DNA of 64,000 nucleotides from Pseudoselenomonas ruminantium (GCA_015058625.1 SVCA01000006.1:1-64000), one strand, 5' to 3'. Positions 52,945 to 62,504 are shown, numbered from the stretch's first letter. Translations and numbers: made by a program. Notes: a model not told the origin generated them from the letters alone.

Positions 52945-53913
52945 ATGCTTACTTGTGTAGAAATTTGTGCTGGAGCTGGCGGACAGGCTTTGGGATTGTC
53001 ATTGGCTGGCTTTACTCATAAAGCTTTAGTAGAATATGAACCAGAGTATTGTGCCTGTTTGCAGTCGAACAGACCGGATTGGCCGGTTATATGTGCGGAT
53101 GTGCATGATTTTGATGGACGTCCTTATAAAGGGGTTGACCTTTTTGCTGGTGGTGTACCCTGCCCGCCATTTTCGGTAGCAGGCAAACAGTTAGGAAAAG
53201 ATGATGAACGTGATTTATTTCCCGAAGCGTTGCGTCTGATACGAGAAATAGAACCTCGGGCGATTATGCTTGAAAACGTACGTGGTTTTCTTGATGCATC
53301 TTTTACAACTTATCGAGAGCATATTTTGTCTTCAATCGAAGCTATGGGCTATGATGTGCAGATAAAATTGCTGAATGCTTCTGATTATGGTGTATCTCAG
53401 TTGCGGCCTCGGGTGGTTATTGTGGGAATTCATAAGAATGAAAAAGGCGTGTTTTCTTATCCCCAGCCACATCCGGAAAAAACTCCTACAGTGGGAGAAT
53501 TGTTGTATGACCTAATGAATGCAAACGATTGGAAAGGTGCTAAGGCATGGGCTGCGCAGGCAAATAAGATTGCGCCTACCATAGTAGGTGGTTCAAAAAA
53601 GCATGGCGGGCCGGATTTAGGTCCGACCAGAGCACGACGGGCATGGGCTGAGATGAATGTGGAGGGCAAGAGCATTGCCAATGAAGCCCCGGAGAAGGAC
53701 TTTGAGGGAATGCCGCGTCTTACTGCCCGCATGATAGCCCGCATACAGGGGTTTCCTGATACATGGTCATTTGGTGATAAAAAGACCCGTGCCTGTCGAA
53801 TGATTGGTAACGCTTTTCCTCCGCTGGTGGCAAAGGCCGTGGGGGAACAGATAAGGGAGGTCTTGGAAGATGGAACAGGCACTGTTGACCTGCGAGAGAA
53901 ACAGATTTCATAG
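52945..53913 (+). CDS. C5-cytosine DNA methyltransferase
   Basis: A 322-residue modification enzyme. Motif I EICAGAGGQALGLSLAG, motif IV GGVPCPPFS with catalytic Cys, motif VI LENVRGF, motif VIII QLRPRVVIVG and motif X RMIGNAFPP are all present. The neighbouring NgoMIV-like nuclease suggests GCCGGC as target (inference). The gene reads as more AT-rich than its neighbours, a sign of transfer. A gaaaaggaaaaaaga site precedes the ATG. Confidence 0.93.
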   Translation: MLTCVEICAGAGGQALGLSLAGFTHKALVEYEPEYCACLQSNRPDWPVICADVHDFDGRPYKGVDLFAGGVPCPPFSVAGKQLGKDDERDLFPEALRLIREIEPRAIMLENVRGFLDASFTTYREHILSSIEAMGYDVQIKLLNASDYGVSQLRPRVVIVGIHKNEKGVFSYPQPHPEKTPTVGELLYDLMNANDWKGAKAWAAQANKIAPTIVGGSKKHGGPDLGPTRARRAWAEMNVEGKSIANEAPEKDFEGMPRLTARMIARIQGFPDTWSFGDKKTRACRMIGNAFPPLVAKAVGEQIREVLEDGTGTVDLREKQIS

Positions 53914-54775
53914 AGAATTATTGAATACGATTTTGTCTGTGGATGAAAGTGGTATTCCGTCCAATGCAGATAAGAGCAATCGTTTGTCGGTGGCAATTGC
54001 GCGGGGAATCCATAATCGTCTGTTAGCAAAGAGTAAGCTGTTAGATACTTGTCAGGAGGAAACAGCAGTTTATGGCAATAAACGGGTCAAGGCTAAAGGT
54101 CAGACTAGTGGCAATATATTTGAGGAAAAAGTTATGGAATATATTGCCGCTACATTTACGAAAATGCAACATATACGTCCGGGAAAATGGCATATTTTAA
54201 AACTAGGCAATCAGAGTCAGATAAAGACCTCTGATTTTGCACAATATGAGCATTTGGCTTATTTGAGCGATTTAACGAAGGCGAACGCACAATTGGCGGC
54301 AGTGTTGGGGAATGATTATATGGTCGCGCCAGATGTAATTGTTTATCGTGAACTCTATGACGATGATGAATTAAATGTTCCTTTGTCCGTAGTGGATGAA
54401 ACTACTGCTCGCAAGGCAGACTTGCGGGCAGCAAACGGAGGCAAGCCGATACTTCATGCTTCTGTTTCTGCAAAATGGACAATGCGAAGCGACCGTGCGC
54501 AGAATAGCCGTACCGAAGCCCTGAACCTTATTCGCAATCGGAAGGGAAATCTGCCGCATATTGTGGTGGTCACAGGGGAACCCGCCCCCTCACGCCTAGC
54601 CTCACTGGCATTGGGGACAGGGGATATAGACTGCTTGTATCATTTTGCCTTATATGAATTATTGGAAGCCGTAAAAGACTATGGGGCTGATGATGCGGAA
54701 AACCTGCTGAAGACCTTGGTAGAAGGAAAAAGATTGAAGGATATTTCTGATTTACCATTGGATTTGTGTGTGTGA
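53870..54775 (+). CDS. NgoMIV-family type II restriction endonuclease
   Basis: A 301-residue protein. The catalytic arrangement of NgoMIV is visible: Asp in VAPDVIVYRE, then S-x-K in HASVSAKWTMRSDRAQNSRTE about 45 residues later, with a downstream Glu. NgoMIV cuts GCCGGC as a tetramer; specificity here is by homology only. The gene overlaps the methyltransferase by 44 nt in another frame, with its own gggagg upstream of the ATG. A terminator follows 20 nt after. Confidence 0.88.
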   Translation: MEQALLTCERNRFHRELLNTILSVDESGIPSNADKSNRLSVAIARGIHNRLLAKSKLLDTCQEETAVYGNKRVKAKGQTSGNIFEEKVMEYIAATFTKMQHIRPGKWHILKLGNQSQIKTSDFAQYEHLAYLSDLTKANAQLAAVLGNDYMVAPDVIVYRELYDDDELNVPLSVVDETTARKADLRAANGGKPILHASVSAKWTMRSDRAQNSRTEALNLIRNRKGNLPHIVVVTGEPAPSRLASLALGTGDIDCLYHFALYELLEAVKDYGADDAENLLKTLVEGKRLKDISDLPLDLCV

Positions 54776-54795
54776 CAGGAAAAATTTTATAGAGC

Positions 54796-54833
54796 AAAAA
54801 GGAACCTGAGGTATAATGTCAGGTTCCTTTTTG
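54796..54833 (+). terminator. Terminator of the restriction-modification pair
   Basis: aaaaaggaacctga / tcaggttcctttttg, loop of 9 nt, 21 nt after the nuclease stop. It may also serve the convergent transporter gene. Confidence 0.9.
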
Positions 54834-54842
54834 TTCTATGGC

Positions 54843-55802
54843 TTATTTTGCGGTCTGCACTTCCGGCAGTTCTTCTTTGTTCATTTTACTGGACAGGTAG
54901 TTGGCGGCAAGTGAGCCGGAGATGTTGTGCCAAACGCTGAAGATGGCGCCGGGGATGGCAGCGGCAGGGCCGAAGTGGAGCATGGCCAGGCTGGTCGCTA
55001 AGCCGGAGTTTTGCATGCCGACTTCAATGGAGATAGCCTTGGCTTTTGCAATGTCCATATGAAGAGCCTTGGCCAGCAAAAAGCCGGTGCCGTAGCCCAA
55101 AAGGTTATGGCACATAACAACCGCCATAATCAAGAGACCTGTTTCCATGATTTTCTGAGAGCTTACGGCAACTACGCCGCCGACAATCAGCACAATGGCG
55201 ATAACGGAAACCAGTGGCAGGATTTTGACGACTTTTTGTACCTGCGCCTCAAAGAAGGAATTGATGATAAGCCCTGCGACGATGGGGAGAATGACGACCT
55301 GCACAATGGACATCATCATGGCCGCCAGGGAGATTTCCACCCAGGCGCCTGCCAGCCACCAGGTCAGGAGCGGGGTGACAATCGGAGCCAGTACGGTGGT
55401 GGTCATCGTCATGGATACCGACAGCGCCACATCCCCGCGGGCCAGGTACGTCATGACATTAGAGGAGGTGCCTCCGGGGCAGGTGCCGACGAGGATTACA
55501 CCAGCGGCAAGCTCAGGTGGCAAGCCGAAAACTGTGGCCAGAAAATAAGCCAGCAGAGGCATGATGGTGAACTGAGCAAGCGCGCCAATGAATACATCCC
55601 GGGGGCGTTGGAACACCAGTTTGAAGTCTGCAAGTTTCAAGGTCATACCCATACCGAACATGACGATACCCAGCAGCATGGTGATGTTCGGGGCTGCCCA
55701 TTTGAAGCTCATGGGTTCAATCAGGGCAATGGCGGCGATGGCGATAACCAGTACCGCCATGTACTTGGAGATGAGAGCACTTAGTTTTTCCAGATAATAC
55801 AT
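54843..55802 (-). CDS. Bile acid:sodium symporter family transporter
   Basis: A 319-residue BASS-family protein with ten hydrophobic segments. GTCPGGTSSNVMTYLARGD and the EVGMQNSGLA motif contain the conserved Na+-site residues. Bacterial members import keto acids, pantoate or similar organic anions; the substrate is unknown. The ATG is preceded by aaaggaaagg. It stands alone. Confidence 0.9.
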   Translation of the reverse strand: MYYLEKLSALISKYMAVLVIAIAAIALIEPMSFKWAAPNITMLLGIVMFGMGMTLKLADFKLVFQRPRDVFIGALAQFTIMPLLAYFLATVFGLPPELAAGVILVGTCPGGTSSNVMTYLARGDVALSVSMTMTTTVLAPIVTPLLTWWLAGAWVEISLAAMMMSIVQVVILPIVAGLIINSFFEAQVQKVVKILPLVSVIAIVLIVGGVVAVSSQKIMETGLLIMAVVMCHNLLGYGTGFLLAKALHMDIAKAKAISIEVGMQNSGLATSLAMLHFGPAAAIPGAIFSVWHNISGSLAANYLSSKMNKEELPEVQTAK

Positions 55803-55915
55803 AAGACCAAATCCTTTCCTTTATGATGTTTACAATGTTACAAGTGTACATAAGAAAAGTCAAGGGTAAAAATGGATGATTGTTTCTATATAACGGAAAA
55901 ATATTACACCTAGTA

Positions 55916-55944
55916 TTGAACTGGGTGAGGAAAAGTGCTACAAT
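55916..55944 (+). promoter_or_regulatory. Promoter of the ECF S-component gene
   Basis: TTGAAC 55916-55921 and TACAAT 55939-55944, 17-bp spacer, 30 nt before the start codon. Confidence 0.75.
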
Positions 55945-55974
55945 GTGTCCATATTGAGCAAAAGGAGGAGTTTT

Positions 55975-56493
55975 ATGCATACTTTGAACGTAGAAAAAAG
56001 CCGCTGGACGGCGCGAGAGATTAGTCTTACGGCGGCCATGACGGCTGTGGTGTTCTTATTGACGTTTGTGCCCAAGATTCCCATTCCTTTGGGCTATGCC
56101 CATTTGGGAGATGCGGCCATCTTTGTGATGGCCTGTCTGGCAGGGCGGCGGGAAGCCTTGGTGGCTGCCTGCGCCGGTTCCATGCTGGCGGATTTTATGG
56201 GAGGATTTCCCCTGTGGATAGGGCCGACCCTCATCATCAAATGGGCCATGGCTGAAACTTTCCTGCACGTATCTGACATGTCAAATGAAGATTTTATAAA
56301 ATCTCCTCGCACGCTGCTGGCGCTCGTGCTGGCCTGCCTGGTGATGGCGGCCGGGTACACGGTTTTCGGGGCGGTGCTCTATGACAGTCTGGCCGCAGGA
56401 CTCGCTTCAGCCCCGGGGCTTTTGGCTGAGGGGGCCGTGAATATTCTGGCCTTCTACGGTGCTATCAAGCCGTTACAGAAGTTTATGAAATGA
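55975..56493 (+). CDS. ECF transporter S component
   Basis: A 172-residue membrane protein with about five hydrophobic segments and the S-component opening WTAREISLTAAMTAVVFLLT, then HLGDAAIFVMACLAGRREAL. It would bind a vitamin or precursor outside and use the shared energising module encoded elsewhere. The ligand is not evident. A strong aaaggaggag precedes the ATG at 55975. The 3' end overlaps the convergent phosphatase gene by 11 nt. Confidence 0.85.
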   Translation: MHTLNVEKSRWTAREISLTAAMTAVVFLLTFVPKIPIPLGYAHLGDAAIFVMACLAGRREALVAACAGSMLADFMGGFPLWIGPTLIIKWAMAETFLHVSDMSNEDFIKSPRTLLALVLACLVMAAGYTVFGAVLYDSLAAGLASAPGLLAEGAVNILAFYGAIKPLQKFMK

Positions 56494-56935
56494 GTTTCTG
56501 CAGCAGTGCACGGCATCCTTTATCGGCATCCTGATAAGTCACTTCAAAGTTGCCGGTGTACCAAGGGTCAGCAACTTCCCGCTGTTCCCCGGCAAAGGTC
56601 AGGAGCAGATGGCATTTACCCTGCGGGTCACCGCCGGTCAGGCGATGGAGGTCGCGCATGTTTTCTTCATCCATGGCGATAATATAGTCAAAAGCATCAT
56701 AATCAGCCCGCTGAATCTGGCGGGCTTTTCGTTTGGAAAAGGGAATGCCGTGAGCCTGCAGGGCACGCTTGGTGCCAGGATGGGTGTCACTGCCGATTTC
56801 ATCCGTGCGGCAGGCTTTTGATTCCACGAGGATTTCCTGCTCCTTACCCGCCTGACGAACCAATTCTTTCATGACAAACTCGCACATTGTGGAGCGGCAA
56901 ATATTGCCGTGACAAACGAAAAGTATCTTAATCAT
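56483..56935 (-). CDS. Low-molecular-weight protein tyrosine phosphatase
   Basis: A 150-residue phosphatase. The active-site loop VCHGNICRS (C-x5-R) begins at residue 8, and the general acid is in ADPWYTGN. Length and order match the family. Bacterial members act on phosphotyrosine proteins, often those controlling polysaccharide export. ATG 56935 follows ccaggaggtc. Confidence 0.93.
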   Translation of the reverse strand: MIKILFVCHGNICRSTMCEFVMKELVRQAGKEQEILVESKACRTDEIGSDTHPGTKRALQAHGIPFSKRKARQIQRADYDAFDYIIAMDEENMRDLHRLTGGDPQGKCHLLLTFAGEQREVADPWYTGNFEVTYQDADKGCRALLQKLIS

Positions 56936-57086
56936 TGTTGACCTCCTGGGAAAGTTTTTTTCTATCATAGCATGGGCGGCGTCTTTAGGGAAGGTATATT
57001 TGGCGGTCATTTTTGCAAATTTTTGCAGGTGCAAGCTACGCCTTTGTGGTATCATATAGGGAAGGATATTGCGAAGGGGGATTATT

Positions 57087-57641
57087 ATGGAGCCGCAGCA
57101 GTTGGGCTTTCAGGTGGATTTATCCCGGTGTGTGGGCTGCCGGGCTTGTGAAAAGGCATGTCAGCACAAGCATCCGGATTTGCCGCGGGCCTTCCGCCAT
57201 GTGGATGAATGGGCGGGTGACAGGCGGGAGCAGGGCTTTTTGTCCATGTCCTGCAATCACTGTACCTCACCGGAATGTATGCGGGTATGTCCTGCTGGCT
57301 GTTATGAGAAGCGCCGCAATGGCATTGTCCTGCATAACAGCGCCAAGTGCATTGGCTGTGGCCGTTGTGTAGGCGCCTGTCCTTTCCATGCCCCCAGAAT
57401 TTTGCCCCATACGGGGAAAGTGGGCAAGTGTGATATGTGCCGGGAGCGGCTGGCCGAGGGAAAGCAGCCGCAATGTGTGGAGGCCTGCCCGGTAGAAGCC
57501 TTGCGGCTCTGTGTAATGGATGGGCAATATATGAACTCGCAGGATTATCCCTTGGTGCGTTACACCCAGCCTTCGTTGAAATTTATCAAGGCTAAGCAGC
57601 CGAAGTGCTTTTGGCGGGAGGATAGAGATGGAAAAAGATAA
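57087..57641 (+). CDS. DmsB-like iron-sulfur subunit
   Basis: A 184-residue four-cluster protein: CVGCRACEKACQH, CNHCTSPECMRVCP, CIGCGRCVGACPF and CDMCRERL...CVEACP. This is the electron-transfer subunit type of DMSO-reductase-like complexes. No catalytic or membrane subunit is adjacent; a regulator gene overlaps its 3' end by 14 nt. It could pair with the molybdoenzyme at 49858 or with the complex at 59737, or serve elsewhere. Start at 57087 has gcgaaggggg upstream. Confidence 0.88.
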   Translation: MEPQQLGFQVDLSRCVGCRACEKACQHKHPDLPRAFRHVDEWAGDRREQGFLSMSCNHCTSPECMRVCPAGCYEKRRNGIVLHNSAKCIGCGRCVGACPFHAPRILPHTGKVGKCDMCRERLAEGKQPQCVEACPVEALRLCVMDGQYMNSQDYPLVRYTQPSLKFIKAKQPKCFWREDRDGKR

Positions 57642-58803
57642 GGAAGAACTTTGGCAGGCGGAAGATATCACCGGCAAGCTGATGGTGGTGCAGCGTTACA
57701 CCGGGCTGGAAATGGTCTTGCTGGATAATTTGGGGGAACTGCGGGGCACGACGCCGAAGTTTCGGGCGGAAAATCTTTCTTTGCTGCGCCGCAAGCGGCA
57801 GGCTCTGCAGAAAAATGAGTTAAAGACCTTTGCGGGCTTGACGGTTTTGCCGTTGGAGCAGAATAAACAGCCTTGGGGCTGGCTGGTGGCGGACTGTCCG
57901 CAGGAAAGCATGGCGGAACCGGTCTGGTGCCTGTTCTTGGAACTTAGTCTGCAGCTGACCTTTCTGCTCTGGCATGAGGGCGAGCTCAATGCCATGGTGC
58001 GCAGACACAGGGAGCAGTTCCTTTACGATATTCTCTATCACAATTTTGCTTCTTCCGAAGAGGTTATTAACTTAGGCAAAAATTGGAATATGCGCTTGGA
58101 CAAACCGCATCATGTGGTGGTTGTGGAATTTGACCAGCCCTTGCAGGGGAACCGGCGGGAGCAGCTTTTAGCAGAACTGGATAAGGAATGGATGCGGGTG
58201 TTATCGGCCCGCTTTGTGCAGCCGGTTTTGATGCTCTTGCGGATGCAGCTGGTAATTCTCTTTGAGGATGACCGCACGCCGCCACGCAATCAGAGAGAAC
58301 TGGCTGAGATTATGACCGATGCCATGGCTCGTATCAAAGAGGCTTTCCCCACGATTCCGCCGTTTTCTGTGGGCATTGGCCGCTTGCATTATTCGGTGTC
58401 AGAAATCTGCCGCAGTTTTCAGGAGGCGCGGCAGGCGCTTAGTTTGGGACGCTTCCGTCAGCCGGAGAACGGCATTACCTGTTATGATGAATTGGGCGTC
58501 TTGAAATTGTTGTCCCATATCCGTATGGAGGAATTGGACGATTTCGCCCAGGAGGCGCTCGGGGTGCTGATGGAGTATGATGATGCCAACGGCACGGAAC
58601 TTCTGAAGACGCTGGAAATTTACTTTCAGGAAAATGAATCCATGCCACTGGCGGCAGAACGGCTCTTTATTCATGCCAATACCCTGCGCAATCGCTTGAA
58701 GAAGATTGAAACGGTGCTGGGCGTGGAGCTGAATCAGGCGGATGTGCGGGTGCGGTTCTATGTGGCCTGTCAGGCGCTGCGGATTGTGCGGCATAGTATG
58801 TAA
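57628..58803 (+). CDS. PucR/CdaR-type transcriptional regulator
   Basis: A 391-residue protein. The C-terminal ~60 residues (LAAERLFIHANTLRNRLKKIE) form the PucR-type helix-turn-helix; the middle resembles the GGDEF-like domain of CdaR regulators; the N-terminal ~130 residues may be a ligand-sensing domain. It overlaps the DmsB-like gene and lies 365 nt before the torD-dms operon, so it may control these respiratory genes (inference from position). The aggatagag ribosome binding site is within the upstream gene. Confidence 0.82.
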   Translation: MEKDKEELWQAEDITGKLMVVQRYTGLEMVLLDNLGELRGTTPKFRAENLSLLRRKRQALQKNELKTFAGLTVLPLEQNKQPWGWLVADCPQESMAEPVWCLFLELSLQLTFLLWHEGELNAMVRRHREQFLYDILYHNFASSEEVINLGKNWNMRLDKPHHVVVVEFDQPLQGNRREQLLAELDKEWMRVLSARFVQPVLMLLRMQLVILFEDDRTPPRNQRELAEIMTDAMARIKEAFPTIPPFSVGIGRLHYSVSEICRSFQEARQALSLGRFRQPENGITCYDELGVLKLLSHIRMEELDDFAQEALGVLMEYDDANGTELLKTLEIYFQENESMPLAAERLFIHANTLRNRLKKIETVLGVELNQADVRVRFYVACQALRIVRHSM

Positions 58804-58824
58804 CATGATTTCTTGGCGGAAGGC

Positions 58825-59014
58825 GCGGGGCAGTGGAGGTCTGCCATGCGCTAATCCGTTGGACTAAAAATATTTTTTGCCTTTATATGCGGTCTTAAAA
58901 GTCAAAACTCGCTGTGCTCAGACAGTTGACTTTTAAGGCCGCTTTTTTGGTGGGCAAAAAATATTTTCTTAACTTCCAGCGGCTTACGCTCCTGTCAGTC
59001 CTCCACTGCCCCGC
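58825..59014 (+). repeat. Family C nested-hairpin repeat, copy 4
   Basis: Outer arms gcggggcagtggaggtctg 58825-58843 / cagtcctccactgccccgc 58996-59014 (one extra mismatch). Middle arms aaaaatattttttgcc 58866-58881 / ggcaaaaaatatttt 58953-58967. Inner arms gcggtcttaaaagtca 58889-58904 / tgacttttaaggccgc 58927-58942. Core aaactcgctgtgctcagaca at 58905 onward. It accounts for most of the gap between the regulator and torD; the rest (59015-59168) is AT-rich and must hold the torD promoter. Confidence 0.88.
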
Positions 59015-59168
59015 TTAATGCCGTCATTTTATTTGCTGTCATTGCGGTTGTATTTTTTTACAAGATAAGTTTGAATCCTTGGCGAAAGTTACAGAATAAA
59101 TCAGTATTATCTGTATTATAATAATTTTTAATGAGGATATTGTTTTAGGCTATATAGGCGGTGACATT

Positions 59169-59747
59169 ATGGAAGATGTGAGGAAGTGGCGGCAGAAGGC
59201 GGCTATATACCGGCTTTTGGCGAAGTTTTATGCCGGGGATTTGTCGGCGGGGCGAAAGGCCGCGGCGCGGATTGGGGCTTTGCTGGGCATCAGCCCGCTG
59301 GTGCCGCCGGTGGATGATGAGGGCCGGTATGATTTTAATCGGCTGTTTGTGGGGCCGCAGAAGCTATTGGCACCGCCCTTGGAGTCCTATTACCGCAATG
59401 AGGAGCATCTGCCCATGCAGGAAGAAACCATGGCCGTGCGGGCGGCTTATGGGGAGGCTGGGCTGGAACTTATCGCGCAGAATAAAATCCCCGATGACCA
59501 TGCGCAGTTTGAGTTTTACTTTTTGAGCTGTCTGCTGGAAGCGGTGTGCCGTTATCAGGGCGAGGCACTGGCGCGGCAGGCGGCGGAAGCGTATCGGCGG
59601 TTTTTGCAGGAGCATCTGCTGCTCTGGGTCTTTGCGCATCTGCGAGCGGTGGATAAGGGCTGTTCTTCCACGTATTGCCGGGAAGTGGCCGGTGCCATCT
59701 ATCATTTTATGCGGTGGGAAAAGGAGGCTGTAAGCCATGAAGTTTGA
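59169..59747 (+). CDS. torD: TorD-family molybdoenzyme chaperone
   Basis: A 192-residue all-helical chaperone of the TorD/DmsD type, with the typical YDFNRLFVGPQKLLAPPLESYYRNE stretch (around residues 56-80) and the DDHAQFEFYFLSCLLE helix. It binds the Tat signal of the catalytic subunit until the molybdenum cofactor is inserted. It overlaps the following dmsA-like gene by 11 nt, supporting its role for that enzyme. Start follows ataggcggtgac. Confidence 0.92.
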   Translation: MEDVRKWRQKAAIYRLLAKFYAGDLSAGRKAAARIGALLGISPLVPPVDDEGRYDFNRLFVGPQKLLAPPLESYYRNEEHLPMQEETMAVRAAYGEAGLELIAQNKIPDDHAQFEFYFLSCLLEAVCRYQGEALARQAAEAYRRFLQEHLLLWVFAHLRAVDKGCSSTYCREVAGAIYHFMRWEKEAVSHEV

Positions 59748-61926
59748 CACGAAAGAGTTTAGCCGTCGTACCTTTATCAAGGGGAGTCTGGCGGCAGGAG
59801 CGGCCTTGGGGCTGGGAACAGCTCTGGACCTTTCGGGTTCGCCCTTTCAGGCGGCCAAAGCCAAGGGGGAGAGCAAGATAGTGCATAGCGCCTGTCCGCG
59901 TAACTGTTACGATACCTGTTCCATCCTTTCCACGGTGGAAGACGGTGTATTGAAGCGCGTAGAAGGAGATAAGGCCAATACCTATACCCGCGGGCGGCTC
60001 TGCGCCAAGGGTTTTTCCTATACCCGCAGTGTCTATAGTCCGGACCGCATTAAGTACCCCATGCGGCAGTCAAAACGGGGCGGTGGCAGATGGGAGCGCA
60101 TCAGCTGGCCGGATGCCTTTGACATCATCGCCAAGAAGATTCTGGCCATCAAGAAGGAATACGGCAATACCCTGCCTATTTGTCTCGATAAATACTCCGG
60201 TAACTTCAATCTGCTGAACTACTGCGTGGAAGGCATGATGTCCAGCATCGGCCATACCACCCGGGCTACGGGGACGCCTTGCTGGCCGGCGGGTATTGAC
60301 GCCCAGACCTTTGACTTTGGTACCATTTGGAACAACGACCCGGAAGATATGGTCAACAGCAAGTATATGATTATCTGGGGCGCCAATCCTTCCTGGTGTT
60401 CCGTTCACTCCATGCACCTTGTCATGGAGGCCAAGAAGCGGGGCTGCAAGATTGTGGTCATCGACCCCATTCTGACCCAGACAGCTTCTAAGGCAGACTG
60501 GTTTATCCAGATTAAGCCCAGCACTGACGGTGCTTTGGCTTTGGGTATCGCCAAATACCTGCTGGACAATAATATGGTGGATTACGGCTGGCTGGCCGCC
60601 AATGCCAAGGGATATGAGGAATTCTTCCAGTATGTGCGGGAAAAGATTACCTTGGATTGGGTCGCAGAAAAGACCGGCGTCAAGAAGGAAATCATCGAGC
60701 AGCTGGCTCGGGAATACGGCACGGCTAAACCGGCTAGCATCTGGATTGGCTATGGCATGCAGCGTCATACCAATGGCGGCCAGAATGTCCGCAGTATTGA
60801 TGCTTTGGCGGCCATGACAGGCAATATCGGCAAGAGCGGTGGTGGTGCTCAGTATGCCCAGCTGCAGACCTGGGGTGTCAAGTACAATGTCATGGGCATG
60901 AAGGCTCCGGCGGGCACTACCACGACAAAGGACAGAATTATCAACATCAACAATTCGGCCCAGGAAATCCTCGACGCCAATGACCCGCCCATCAAGATGC
61001 TCTGGATTGCCTGCCGCAGTCCGCTGACCCAGGCGGCAGAGCCACAGAAACTCAAAGAGGCTTATGACAAGCTCGATTTGGTGGTGACGGCAGACCTCTT
61101 TATGAATCCCACCGTGCAGATGAGCGATATCGTCCTGCCGGTAACCACGCCCTTTGAAACCTGGGGCCTCAATGTGTCCTACTGGCATTACTGGTGTGCC
61201 CTCAATGAACCGGCCATCGAACCCCAGTATGAAGCCAAGAGCGACTTGGAAATTGCCATGGGGCTGTCCAAGAAGCTCAATGAACTGGAGCCGGGCAGCT
61301 GCACATTCCCAACAGAAGGCAAACTAGAAGATTGGGTAGCCGCAGAATTTACCCCGGACTTTTTGAAGCAGTTCGGCCTTACAAGCTGGGATGAACTCAA
61401 AAAAGGCCCCCGCAAGGCGGTTACGGGGCTGATTGGCTGGCAGGATGGCAAGTTCAAGACCCCTTCGGGCAAATACGAATTTGCTTCGGAAACAGCCGTC
61501 AGCGAAGGCCATGAACTGCTGCCGGTCTGGACAGAAGAGATGAAGACACCGGAGAAATATCCGCTGCGCCTCATGTCACCGCATTGGAAGCTCAACATCA
61601 ACGGCCAGTTCCAGAATCTGGACTGGATGATGGATATTCACAGCGAGCCAGTGGTGGAGATGCATCCGGAAACGGCAGCGCGCTATCATGTGCAGAATGG
61701 CGATATGGTGAAACTCTACAATGAGCAGGGCGCGATTACCCTCAAGGCAAAACTCACGAAGGTTACGGCCCCTGATACGCTGGTGGTTTATGAAATGTGG
61801 CTCAATGACAAGGATTTCAACGTCAACAACACCTTAAAATCCCTGCCAGCCGATATGGGTAAAAAAGCCACAGGAGCACCGGGCATTGCCTTCCATGATA
61901 ATTTTGTAGCGCTGGCGAAAGCCTGA
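59737..61926 (+). CDS. Tat-exported molybdopterin oxidoreductase, catalytic subunit (DmsA-like)
   Basis: A 729-residue catalytic subunit. A twin-arginine signal SRRTFIKGSLAAGAALG lies at residues 9-25. The [4Fe-4S] cysteines are Cys53, 57, 61 and 89. The likely Mo ligand is Cys182 in TGTPCWPAG (position 143 after removing about 39 residues), where true DMSO reductases have Ser, so polysulfide, thiosulfate or another acceptor is plausible. The rest is a full Mo-bis-MGD protein. It forms an operon with torD and the following dmsB and dmsC-like genes. Confidence 0.9.
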   Translation: MKFDTKEFSRRTFIKGSLAAGAALGLGTALDLSGSPFQAAKAKGESKIVHSACPRNCYDTCSILSTVEDGVLKRVEGDKANTYTRGRLCAKGFSYTRSVYSPDRIKYPMRQSKRGGGRWERISWPDAFDIIAKKILAIKKEYGNTLPICLDKYSGNFNLLNYCVEGMMSSIGHTTRATGTPCWPAGIDAQTFDFGTIWNNDPEDMVNSKYMIIWGANPSWCSVHSMHLVMEAKKRGCKIVVIDPILTQTASKADWFIQIKPSTDGALALGIAKYLLDNNMVDYGWLAANAKGYEEFFQYVREKITLDWVAEKTGVKKEIIEQLAREYGTAKPASIWIGYGMQRHTNGGQNVRSIDALAAMTGNIGKSGGGAQYAQLQTWGVKYNVMGMKAPAGTTTTKDRIININNSAQEILDANDPPIKMLWIACRSPLTQAAEPQKLKEAYDKLDLVVTADLFMNPTVQMSDIVLPVTTPFETWGLNVSYWHYWCALNEPAIEPQYEAKSDLEIAMGLSKKLNELEPGSCTFPTEGKLEDWVAAEFTPDFLKQFGLTSWDELKKGPRKAVTGLIGWQDGKFKTPSGKYEFASETAVSEGHELLPVWTEEMKTPEKYPLRLMSPHWKLNINGQFQNLDWMMDIHSEPVVEMHPETAARYHVQNGDMVKLYNEQGAITLKAKLTKVTAPDTLVVYEMWLNDKDFNVNNTLKSLPADMGKKATGAPGIAFHDNFVALAKA

Positions 61927-61940
61927 AAGGAGTGAGAAGA

Positions 61941-62504
61941 ATGGGAAAAAGATATGCCTTTTTGGTGGACACCAGCCTCTGCATTGGCTGCAATGCCTGT
62001 GAAAATGCCTGCAAGAACTACTATCAGCAGGAGGCTTCCGTCCATTGGCGCAAGGTTTACTATATGCAGGAAAAGGATTTGCCCCAGCCGCTGCGGGTGG
62101 GTGTGTCCCTGGCCTGCAATCACTGTGATGACCCGGCCTGTCTGAAAGCCTGCCCTGCCGGCGCTTACAGTAAAGACCAGCATGGTCTGGTGCGTCACGA
62201 TAATGACCGCTGCATTGGCTGCAAGCTCTGCACCATGGCCTGCCCCTATAACGTGCCTTGCTATGACAAGAATCTAGGCAAGGTGACGAAATGCGAAATG
62301 TGTGCGGATAGGCTGGCCAAAGGAGAAGAACCGGTCTGCGTAGCCAGCTGTCCCATGGGGGCCATTCGGGTGATTGACTTAAACGACCCGGAAAATGCCC
62401 AGTATGCAGATAATCTGCCGGGCCTGCCGCCTGTGAATATGACAAAACCTGCCACGCGGTTTGTACTGCCACTGGAACAGAAACAGGATTGGAGGGCTGA
62501 ATGA
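61941..62504 (+). CDS. DmsB-like iron-sulfur subunit of the Tat-exported enzyme
   Basis: A 187-residue four-cluster ferredoxin subunit: CIGCNACENACKN, CNHCDDPACLKACP, CIGCKLCTMACPY and CEMCADRL...CVASCP. It passes electrons from the membrane anchor to the catalytic subunit. ATG 61941 has gaaaggagtg upstream. The stop overlaps the next gene by 4 nt (ATGA). Confidence 0.93.
   Translation: MGKRYAFLVDTSLCIGCNACENACKNYYQQEASVHWRKVYYMQEKDLPQPLRVGVSLACNHCDDPACLKACPAGAYSKDQHGLVRHDNDRCIGCKLCTMACPYNVPCYDKNLGKVTKCEMCADRLAKGEEPVCVASCPMGAIRVIDLNDPENAQYADNLPGLPPVNMTKPATRFVLPLEQKQDWRAE

Noticed and set aside
56936..57086. An N-terminal extension of the tyrosine phosphatase to 57055
   Set aside because: The active-site loop of this family starts at residue 8 or so. 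ATG 56935 has a strong ribosome binding site, so the upstream codons are not translated.
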